Shown: positions 1 through 8,100 of the stretch, in pieces | How the letters are laid out: every line of letters begins with the position of its first letter | How positions within the stretch are numbered: position 1 is the stretch's first letter | NCBI RefSeq assembly: GCF_007992435.1 | Contig: NZ_BKAG01000016.1 | Span: forward strand, 1-64,000 | Reading direction: 5' to 3' | Length of the DNA: 64,000 nucleotides | Origin: Prosthecobacter gellanilyticus | Lineage (GTDB): Bacteria > Verrucomicrobiota > Verrucomicrobiia > Verrucomicrobiales > Verrucomicrobiaceae | Notes under the pieces: model-generated | Database searches by the model: none | Told to the model about the DNA's origin: nothing | What the model saw: only the letters and a program-made list of their open reading frames with translations | Program-made: the position numbers and the translations under genes

Positions 1-92
1 CTATAACTGCGATCGGGGCAGTCCAGCCAAGACTTTTTTAGCCGCTAATGGGACGCTCATATCCCAAACCCATTTTTTATTATTGGTTAGCC

Positions 93-701
93 CTAGCGGG
101 CCATGGGGCTGCGGCCGGCTTCGTCGAGGCTGCGGGAGTTGAGGGCTTCGCCGTGGAGGAACTGGCCGTCGTAGCGGCGGTGGAGGTCGTCGGGGGTGCC
201 CATCTCTTTGTCGGGGCCGGCGCTGCGGATGTCGATGTGGTCGCGGTCGTTGACGTGGAAGAAGAGCGGGGTCGCCCAGCGGTCGACGATCTGGCCCTGG
301 GCATTGAAGCAGGGATGAGTGTCGGGCAGGAGGCGAAGACGGTCACGGTTCTTGCCGCGCAGGGCGGCGGCGAACTCTTCATTGGCACCCATGCGGAAGG
401 GGGCATCGCCTTTGATGAGGAGGGTGAGGTTGCTGAAGGCATGGGCCATCATGCTGAGGTCTTCCTCGGGACGCGTGTCGGGCTTGCCATAGCTGGCGAG
501 GATTTGCTCGCCGGGGAGAGGGGCGGTCTGGCCTGGAGGCTTTCCTGTCTGGATGGATGAAGCCTCGGATGGAGGTGCGGAATCACGATCCTCGAAGGTC
601 CAGTATCTGCCCCCGAGAATGATGACCGCCACCAGGATGAGAGGCACCAGACAGCCTAACAAACGCCTTGGCAAGATTTCGGAGCCGAAGGCGGAACTCA
701 T
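93..701 (-). CDS. Single-pass membrane protein with pseudopilin-like C-terminal segment
   Basis: 202 residues. A basic N-terminus leads into one hydrophobic segment (about residues 13-30), then a Pro/Ser-rich linker and a soluble domain. The C-terminal part carries DRWATPLFFH followed by DIRSAGPDKEMGTPDD, a pattern known from the calcium-binding end of type II secretion major pseudopilins (GspG) and many verrucomicrobial relatives. No prepilin peptidase site is visible, so it is probably not a true pilin. The start at 701 overlaps the stop of the upstream gene as ATGA, which implies translational coupling; the frame extends further upstream but only in shadow of that gene. Function unknown; the pseudopilin link is an inference from the motif. 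Confidence 0.6.
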   Translation of the reverse strand: MSSAFGSEILPRRLLGCLVPLILVAVIILGGRYWTFEDRDSAPPSEASSIQTGKPPGQTAPLPGEQILASYGKPDTRPEEDLSMMAHAFSNLTLLIKGDAPFRMGANEEFAAALRGKNRDRLRLLPDTHPCFNAQGQIVDRWATPLFFHVNDRDHIDIRSAGPDKEMGTPDDLHRRYDGQFLHGEALNSRSLDEAGRSPMAR

Positions 702-1138
702 GGCTGATACAACCGCCGCACCGAGTCCCTTTGCAGCACGATGAGGGTGAAGATGCCGAGCACGGTGCCCAGGGGCACGAAGGCGCACTGGATGCCGGCG
801 ATGACCATGCTGAAGGTCGACTTCCGCCGCTGCGCGATGTAGCGACCGGAGAGATAGGTGAGGACGGCCATGGTCCAGCCGATAAGGACAAAGATGCTGC
901 CAAGACCGACGAAGAGCCAGCCGACCCAACTGGGTGGAGCATTACCCTCCACATTTTTCAACGTTTCCTCCGGGGCCATGATCAGGGCGGCGCCGATGAC
1001 GACATGGATGATGGGCAGGCAGGCGAACAAGGCGGTGACACCGGCCAGCACGTAGTGAAAGATGGTGAGCAGACGCAGGTGCTCATGATCCACAGCGGTG
1101 GTGTTCGGTGGAGGCACGGGCGGAGGAAGAGATTCCAT
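698..1138 (-). CDS. Small multi-pass membrane protein, unknown function
   Basis: 146 residues with a Pro-rich N-terminus, then EHLRLLTIFHYVLAG and about three membrane segments (near residues 25-55, 68-95 and 108-135). Proteins opening with a charged EHL-LLxIFHYV stretch followed by membrane helices recur in PVC and Bacteroidetes genomes without a known function. The start at 1138 was preferred to a TTG four codons upstream. It is the first gene of a two-gene unit with the overlapping membrane protein downstream. I do not assign a role. Confidence 0.65.
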   Translation of the reverse strand: MESLPPPVPPPNTTAVDHEHLRLLTIFHYVLAGVTALFACLPIIHVVIGAALIMAPEETLKNVEGNAPPSWVGWLFVGLGSIFVLIGWTMAVLTYLSGRYIAQRRKSTFSMVIAGIQCAFVPLGTVLGIFTLIVLQRDSVRRLYQP

Positions 1139-1209
1139 GGAGGCCGCCAAGATAGTGGATTCAGACGATCTCTGCCAAGGGTAGATGTGCGGACACGGAC
1201 TGGCTCAGT

Positions 1210-2466
1210 TCAGTCCGCGCTTTCGGTCTCGAGGCGATAGATGGTGCCTTCCTGGGAAAGGAGGATGGGTTCGCCCTCAGGATCAGAGGTGACGAGCGTG
1301 GGATTGAACTTATGCTCGGCCGGCCCGTGATGCAGCATGAGGCGGCGTGTGGGCACGCGCTCTTCATCCATCTCGAGAGCCCAGACGTGGCCGTAGCCCC
1401 AGTCGGCGAAGAGGTAGGCGCCGTTCAGGCCGACGAGCTTGGTGCCACGGTAGACATGACCGCCGACGATGCAGATGCCCTCCGCGCGCAGGCGGCTGTA
1501 GCTGTGGATGGGATCCGTGGTGGTGGTTCCGGCGATGAGCGGCTTCGGGTGGAAGGCGGTCTCGAGCGGACCTTCGCGATGGCTCCAGCCGTAGTTGGCG
1601 CCGGGTTTGATGAGGTTGATCTCCTCCCAGAGGTCCTGACCCACATCGGCCAGCCAGAGGTCGCCAGTGGTGGCATCGAAGCTGAGGCCCCAGGGATTGC
1701 GCAGACCGAGGGCGAAGATCTCGCTGCGGACGAGCTGGTCTTTGGCGAAGGGATTGTCCGCCGGGATGGCGTAAGGCAGCGCGCCGCTGCGGCCATTGAC
1801 GTCAATGCGCAGGACCTTGCCATGCAGCACCCAGGGGTTCTGGGCGAGGGCGTAGGGATCGTCACGCAAGCCGCCATCGCCTAACGCAATGTAGAGCATC
1901 CCATCTGGCCCGAAGAGCATGTGACCGCCCCAATGATCCGCCAGAGGCTGCTGGATCTCCATGAGGATGCGCTCGGTCTCTGGCATGGCCACGGGGGAGT
2001 CACCCGCGGTGGCTTTCATCTCGCTGATGACGCGGCGACGGGGCTCGTTCTGGGTGTAGCTGAGGTAGAAGAGGCGGTTCGTGGCGAACTGGGGGTGGAA
2101 GGCGATGCCGTGCACGCCTTCCTCAAAGAGGACGATGCCCTTCATCCTCTCCCGGAAGTCCAGGAAGGGACGCCAGGAGGAGTCGTGGATCTTCACGGCG
2201 CAGAACTCACCCCGCTGCATGGCCACCACCTGCTCCCCTTCCCTGCCCGGCATGGTGGCGAGCATGACGGGGGAGTCGAATTCCCGGTCAAAAGGCACCT
2301 TCGCGAGGCGGAAGCCGGGGAAAGGCTCCTCAGGGATCTCGGGTGGAGGGAGGGTGGGCGGAGTGAGGCCGAGGGCATCATCTCCAGGAACCACCGCCTG
2401 GGCGCTAAAAGGCAAAATGCATGATCCGGCAGCTATCAGAAGGCGAAAAAGCGTGCAAAAAGTCAT
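1210..2466 (-). CDS. Secreted PQQ-dependent sugar dehydrogenase-like beta-propeller
   Basis: 418 residues with a signal peptide (MTFCTLFRLL to AQA, about 24 residues). It fits the soluble glucose/sorbosone dehydrogenase (GSDH) six-bladed propeller family. Seen in the sequence: HWGGHMLFGPDGMLYIALGDGG-type calcium/PQQ loop, GLRNPWGLSFD, a DVGQ-x-x-WEEIN stretch and GANYGW, all family hallmarks. Expected role is periplasmic oxidation of an aldose or similar polyol using PQQ; the natural substrate cannot be told, and PQQ biosynthesis genes are not in the window. The start at 2466 gives the cleanest signal peptide; two Met codons up to ten residues upstream are possible. It is divergent from the pgpH-like gene. 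Confidence 0.85.
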   Translation of the reverse strand: MTFCTLFRLLIAAGSCILPFSAQAVVPGDDALGLTPPTLPPPEIPEEPFPGFRLAKVPFDREFDSPVMLATMPGREGEQVVAMQRGEFCAVKIHDSSWRPFLDFRERMKGIVLFEEGVHGIAFHPQFATNRLFYLSYTQNEPRRRVISEMKATAGDSPVAMPETERILMEIQQPLADHWGGHMLFGPDGMLYIALGDGGLRDDPYALAQNPWVLHGKVLRIDVNGRSGALPYAIPADNPFAKDQLVRSEIFALGLRNPWGLSFDATTGDLWLADVGQDLWEEINLIKPGANYGWSHREGPLETAFHPKPLIAGTTTTDPIHSYSRLRAEGICIVGGHVYRGTKLVGLNGAYLFADWGYGHVWALEMDEERVPTRRLMLHHGPAEHKFNPTLVTSDPEGEPILLSQEGTIYRLETESAD

Positions 2467-2635
2467 GAGAGTAGAGGTTGGCATCACAATCCGCACCTTC
2501 CATGCCAGCCCGCAAGCAGCTTCATCGGTTGCTTCGAATGTTGAGAAAAGAGCCCGCCGAGGCTGGCGGGGCCGGGTTTAAAAACACCTCTTGTTCCCCG
2601 CCGCGGGTGTGATAGCCTATCTCTCCCCATCATCC

Positions 2636-4348
2636 ATGTTCGAATCCCTCCGGCGTGCTCGCTTGCAACGTGAAGGCCTCTCCTGCGGCAAAGTCCGCCG
2701 GAAGCACCAGGACGGGGATTTGGTGGATGAGCTCCGGACGCAGCCTGCGGTGAAGGTGGTGGTCTTCACAGCTTTTTTTGGAGTGCTCGGCCTGATCATG
2801 AAGATGGCTGCGGCTGCTGTGCCAGGGACGGTACAACCCCAGGCCACGGCTTACCTCTGCGCGGCAGCGATCGGTGGCGCGATGGTGGTACATCTGTTTG
2901 TGGCGCTGCGTGAGGAGGTGGAGGACAATGTGGACCTCCTCCTGGTGCTGGGCACGCTGCTGCTGCAGTTTGGCCTCAGCGTGATCATGCTGGAATTTGC
3001 CACCCAGAAAGGCTGGAACGGCGCGCTGCCCATCCTGGCTCTGCCCCACGGTCTTTGCCCGATGGTGCTTTCGGTGATCATGGGACGGAAGATCGGTCTT
3101 TTTGGGGCCATCTACTCGACCTTGCTGGGTGCCATCGTCTTCATGGCGGTGAACCAGATCACCTATCTGGCGTGTTCCGCGCTGATCGGCTTCCTGGTGG
3201 TGCTCTTCACCACGCGTGTGCGCCGCCGGCATCGCCTCTTCATGGCAGGTCTGTATGTGGGCACAGCCGCGGCCATTTTCTCGCTGATCCTGAGCCAGGC
3301 CAGCAGCGCGGTGGATCAGGCGATGATCGGCCGCATCATCGGCATTCCTTTCGCGATCGGTGTGATCACTGGACTGGCCGTGGGCGGTGCGATGCCGGTG
3401 ATCGAGGCGGTGTTTCGTGTGACCACGGAGGTCACCTGGCTGGAGCAGGCGGACCTGAACCATCCTTTGATGAAGCGGCTGAGCATTGAGGCTCCAGGCA
3501 CGTATCACCACAGTCTCATCGTGGCAAACATCGCCGAGGCAGCGGCGGAGTCCGTCGGCGCGAATGCGGCCATGACACGTGTTTGCGCTTACTTCCATGA
3601 CATCGGCAAGCTGACGAAGCCGGAGTACTTCATCGAGAACATAGATCCGGCGCACAACCCGCATGAGGACCTCACGGCCCGCATGAGCGCGCTCATCCTC
3701 ATCGCGCATGTCAAAGACGGCGTGGATCTGGCCATCAAGAACAAGCTGAACACGAGCATCATTGATGTGATCGAGCAGCATCATGGCACCACGCTGGCGT
3801 GGTATTTCTACAAGCGCGCTCTGGATCAAAAGGCTGAGATTCTGCGTCTGGTGGAAGAAGGCAAATCGACTGAAGACGATGTGCCGCAGGTGTCTGAAGA
3901 TGTCTTCCGCTATCCCGGCCCGAAACCGCAGTTCAAGGAAGCGGCGATCATCTCGCTGGCGGACGCGATTGAGAGTTCCTCGCGCTCGCTGGACAAACCC
4001 ACACCAGCGCGTGTGGAAGCCCTGGTGGATGAGATCGTACAGAACCGCATGGCGGATGGCCAGCTCGATGAATGTGACCTCACCATCGCCGAACTGGCAC
4101 GCGTGAAGGCCAGCTTCCTCAAGACCATCCTGAGCATGATGCACAGCCGGGTGAAGTACCAGAAGGCCACGGAAGTGCCTTCCACCACGATCATCGTTCC
4201 GAAAGATGTGGCTGCACAGCAAGGCTCACTGCAAGTCAATGACGGGCGGACCATCGCCATGACCTCGCCGTATCTGGTGAGCGGTGAGACACCGCCCTCG
4301 GAGAGGCGGAAGCGTGCTCCACGCAAGCCGCCCGCATCCGCCGCCTGA
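2636..4348 (+). CDS. pgpH: 7TM-HD family membrane phosphohydrolase (PgpH-like c-di-AMP phosphodiesterase)
   Basis: 570 residues. About seven membrane helices lie between residues 40 and 260, followed by a cytoplasmic HD domain with HHSLIVANIAEAA and YFHDIGK, and later EQHHGT, the metal-binding layout of the PgpH/YqfF HD group. Family members hydrolyse cyclic di-AMP. The large extracytoplasmic 7TMR-HDED domain of Firmicutes PgpH (proteins of 700 or more residues) is absent or very short, so any signal sensed must come through the membrane part. A basic Pro-rich tail ends the protein. The start at 2636 was chosen over an earlier in-frame codon because the extra 15 residues look non-coding. It is followed after 26 bases by ybeY, a classic arrangement. 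Confidence 0.85.
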   Translation: MFESLRRARLQREGLSCGKVRRKHQDGDLVDELRTQPAVKVVVFTAFFGVLGLIMKMAAAAVPGTVQPQATAYLCAAAIGGAMVVHLFVALREEVEDNVDLLLVLGTLLLQFGLSVIMLEFATQKGWNGALPILALPHGLCPMVLSVIMGRKIGLFGAIYSTLLGAIVFMAVNQITYLACSALIGFLVVLFTTRVRRRHRLFMAGLYVGTAAAIFSLILSQASSAVDQAMIGRIIGIPFAIGVITGLAVGGAMPVIEAVFRVTTEVTWLEQADLNHPLMKRLSIEAPGTYHHSLIVANIAEAAAESVGANAAMTRVCAYFHDIGKLTKPEYFIENIDPAHNPHEDLTARMSALILIAHVKDGVDLAIKNKLNTSIIDVIEQHHGTTLAWYFYKRALDQKAEILRLVEEGKSTEDDVPQVSEDVFRYPGPKPQFKEAAIISLADAIESSSRSLDKPTPARVEALVDEIVQNRMADGQLDECDLTIAELARVKASFLKTILSMMHSRVKYQKATEVPSTTIIVPKDVAAQQGSLQVNDGRTIAMTSPYLVSGETPPSERRKRAPRKPPASAA

Positions 4349-4374
4349 TTGATTTGACCTGATTCGATTTTGAG

Positions 4375-4827
4375 ATGCCTGCTGCCAAGCTTCCCAGCCC
4401 CCACGTGCACAATCACCAGCGGAAGCACAAGCTGGACACACGTTGGCTGAAGAAGGTGGCCAAAGCCGCGCTGCCAGAATGTTTGAGCGCCGCCAAGTCA
4501 GCAGATGCGCCTTTGCACCAGCTGGAGGAGATCGAGATCAGCCTAATCAGTGATGAGGAAATCGCACGCGTGCATGGGGAGTTCCTGGAAGACCCGACTC
4601 CCACGGACGTCATCACTTTTCATCATGGCGAGATCCTGATCAGCACGGACACTGCGGAGAGCCAGGGCAGCGAGAATGGCAATTCTGTCGCCGATGAGAC
4701 AGCTCTCTACATCATCCACGGACTCATGCATCTTGGTGGCTGGGATGATCATGAGGCAGAGGAAGCGGCTGAAATGGCCAGGATCCAGGAAGGCATCTGG
4801 AAGAAGGCTTTGGGCAAAGGTTCCTGA
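4375..4827 (+). CDS. ybeY: Endoribonuclease YbeY (rRNA maturation factor)
   Basis: 150 residues, the usual size. YbeY is a zinc-dependent endoribonuclease needed for 16S rRNA 3' processing and ribosome quality control. Seen: the TPTDVITFHHGEILIS core and the metal motif HGLMHLGGWDDH (His115, His119). The third ligand of the canonical HxxxHxxxxxH motif is shifted: position +10 is Asp125 and a His follows at +11, a variation that also occurs in other non-proteobacterial members. Close linkage to the pgpH-like gene matches the phoH-pgpH-ybeY order of many bacteria, though phoH is not here. Confidence 0.9.
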   Translation: MPAAKLPSPHVHNHQRKHKLDTRWLKKVAKAALPECLSAAKSADAPLHQLEEIEISLISDEEIARVHGEFLEDPTPTDVITFHHGEILISTDTAESQGSENGNSVADETALYIIHGLMHLGGWDDHEAEEAAEMARIQEGIWKKALGKGS

Positions 4828-5140
4828 GCTTCCCTGACAATTTCAGCCTGAAGGCAGAAAGGCGATTTGCGATGGCTCCGATGGAGCTGAGTGACGGATA
4901 TTTTCAAAATTTACGCTTCTCAACGTAACATTTGAACTTAAAAGCCTAAGTATATGGCCAGCATATACACAAGTTAACCATATCGACTTCGGTTAATGAC
5001 CTCAAATAGCCAGAATTCAAATTCATCATCGGCAACAAAGGTAAATAACATATACCCAATATCTTAAAAAATTTAGACATAATCAACCGTTGGGCGCCCG
5101 CGAATCCCGCCCCGTCACTTCCGATGTCCTCAATACTCCC
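4828..5140. other. AT-rich intergenic region upstream of the copper-oxidase fusion gene
   Basis: About 310 bases without a credible gene. From roughly 4900 the composition turns sharply AT-rich compared with the flanks. It probably holds the promoter of the fusion gene at 5141; a loose TTGAAC (about 4933) is followed by AT-rich stretches but I cannot fix a promoter. No terminator for ybeY is obvious. Confidence 0.4.
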
Positions 5141-8100
5141 ATGAAACCGAATCACCTTCTGATGACCTTCGTGTTCCTCGCCCTCGTCGGCGTGAGCACG
5201 GTGTTTCGTCCAGCCCACGCCCAGCAAATGCCATCCTCTTCGGGTCCGCTCGACGGCATTCTCCTGGGCAAATGGACCTACCGGAGCTTTAGCAACGATC
5301 CAAATCTAGACACTCCGCTGAACAATCTGCTGTTCGGCGAAGGAACCTTGACCCTGACGACCGCTGGCAATGGGAAGCTGGAAGGCAGTTTTGATTTCGG
5401 TCCCGGATATGGCATGAGCATCACGGGCACCGTTTCCTACGGAAATCCGGCCACTCTACAATTTGAGGCCAAGGGCAACGGGCCTAACAATGCGGACTGG
5501 CGATACGACTACACGGCCTACCTGGGCTTTCAGTTCCCACAGGCGGTGAACCAGAGGCCTTCCCTGATCGGCACCATCGTCAGGGCACAGCCTCATTCAG
5601 GCGGTCAAGCCCCCGCGGGTGTGACCGCCAGCTGGATCGCTGTGAAGCAGGATGATGCATCCGCCGCTCCCGCCATGCTGGGAGCAGCCGTTCAGCCCAT
5701 GAACGCAGCAGAGGCGACAGAGAAGCCCGCCACATTGCCAGCAGCTCCCCTTATCAACAAAAGCAGCTCTCCGAAGATCCTGCAGAAGTATCTGCAAGAC
5801 AGCGCACGCCGTGAGCTGAACCCGGTGCCGAAAAGCACCCCCAAGGTGCTGAAGAGCACGCGACCCGCGCTGACACCCGGCAGACCTGGTGCCATGCGGT
5901 CCCCGAGAGCCACTCCCATGGGGGCTGCACCACCACCGCCTGCACCAAACGCACCTGCACGGCAGCCCAGCCTGCGGCCCGAGACCATCACCTCCAAGGA
6001 TGGCGTGCTGAAACTGGACCTCGTGGTGGACTACAACAAGGATCCCCTCACCATCGGCAAGGACACGCTGCATCTGCGTACCTACAACGGCAAGCTGGTG
6101 GCACCCGTGCTCCGCGCCAAGGCGGGAGAAACGCTGTCCATCACCGTGCATAACAAACTTTCGAATGTGCCGCCGCCGACGCCCGGCTTCATGAACGGGC
6201 ACCACGATTGGAACGTGACGAATCTGCACTTCCACGGCCTGCATGTGGCCCCCCAGGGCACACCGGATGCGGAGAGTGACAATGTACTGCTGGAGATCCT
6301 TCCCCAGACATCCCAGCACTATGAAGTGCATATCCCGAAAGACCACCCCGCCGGCACCTTCTGGTATCATCCGCACCGGCACGGCTCCACCACGGCCCAT
6401 GTGGCCAGCGGCATGGCAGGCGCCCTCATCATCGAGCGCACGGACAACGTGACAAATCTCGACTCGATCCCTGAAGTGGCTGCGGCCGCGCAGGAAGTCA
6501 TGGTGCTTCAGGCCAATCCTTATCTCAAAAATGCTGATGGCGTGGGAGACATTGAGCTCGCCAATGCTGACGACATGTTTGCCCCTGGTGACTTCTTCAA
6601 CCTGAAGCGCTACATCACGGTGAACGGGCTGAAGATCCCCACCATCACCCTGGCACCTGGTGAGGTGCGCCGTCTGCGACTGGTGGCCACCGGCCAGCGT
6701 GAATTTGTGCAGCTCCGCATCGCGCGTGACTCCGAGGGTAATATCCCGGCCGCCGAACAAATCCCCTTCTATGAAATGGCCACGGATGGTCTCGTCACCG
6801 GCATGCTGACTCAAAGGCAAGACCTTGAACTGCAGCCTGGCTACCGCTCAGATTCACTCATCCAGGCACCGAAGAATGCCTCCGGCACCTACTACCTGGT
6901 GGACATGAACTCCATCAAGACCACCGCCGCACCGAATTCAGATGGATCACCCGCCAAAGACCCGCGGCCCACAGGTGCCGATGGCTCCCCAGAGCGCATC
7001 TCGATCATTGCGATGATCAACATCGCAGGTGCCCCCGTGGACATGAACCTGCCGGATCCTGCGGCACTCATGACCCAGCGACTGCCCGATCTGAAGGACA
7101 GCCCCGACCTTGTCACCCAGCACGCCTATTACGGCATCATCATCGACAACGGGGTGAAGTACTATGTCAGTCAGGCCAACGTCCCTCCGGGTTCAGCAGC
7201 CCCTGGACGTGAGTTCAACCCCACGGAGACACGCTATCTGCCGCTCGGCCACACGCAGAAATGGCAGGTGGGCTCGCGGAACTCCGGCACAATCAGTGTG
7301 GCGCACCCGTTCCACATTCATATCAATCCCTTCTTGATCACCCAGGTGCTCGACCAGGATGGCAAGGACGTGCTGGCGCAAGAGTTTGGCGGCCCCATCT
7401 GGCGTGACACACTGGCGGTGAAACAAAACTACACCTACACGCTCCTAACCAAATATGAGGTGTACACGGGCCGCTTCGTGAACCACTGCCATATTTTGGA
7501 TCATGAGGACAATGGTATGATGGAGATCGTGGAGATCTATGACCCTGCCACCACGAAGCCGCTTTCCGCGCCGCTGGGTGTGGCGTCGGCCATGGGTGGA
7601 GCTGGCGCAGCGCCTGCTGTGCTGGAAGTCACTCCGGGCAAGCCAACCCTGGCCGTGGTGGTGCGCTCAGTGGACTGCGGGCTGTGCCGTGAGCAGATCA
7701 AAGCTTTCGAAAAAGCCGTGCAGGGCAAGGACTGGCCGAAGGATCTGGACCTCGTCTTCGTGGCTCCAGACACCGCTGACCGCATCGCTGCTGCGAAAGC
7801 GGAAGGCCTGGTGAAGAAAGGCAGGCTCGTCTCCGACACCGCAGGCACCACGCTGAAGTCCATTGATCCCACGGCCATGGGGGAGGACCGCGGGCACGGC
7901 ATCCTGCTTCTGGATCGCCAGGGCAATGCGCTCTTCAAGAGTGCCAGCACCGAACCTCTGCTGGATCCCGCCGCGCTGAAGCCACACTTTGAACTTCTGG
8001 TGGCCAACGCGAGTGCAAGTGCAGCTCCAGCAGGCCTTGGAGGTGCCGCCGCCAATGACAGCGCGGGCATCTCCATTGCCGTCTGGAACACCTCAGCGGC

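Noticed and set aside
2630..4222. 530-codon open frame on the minus strand
   Set aside because: Antisense shadow of the pgpH-like gene, His/Arg-rich with no family features.
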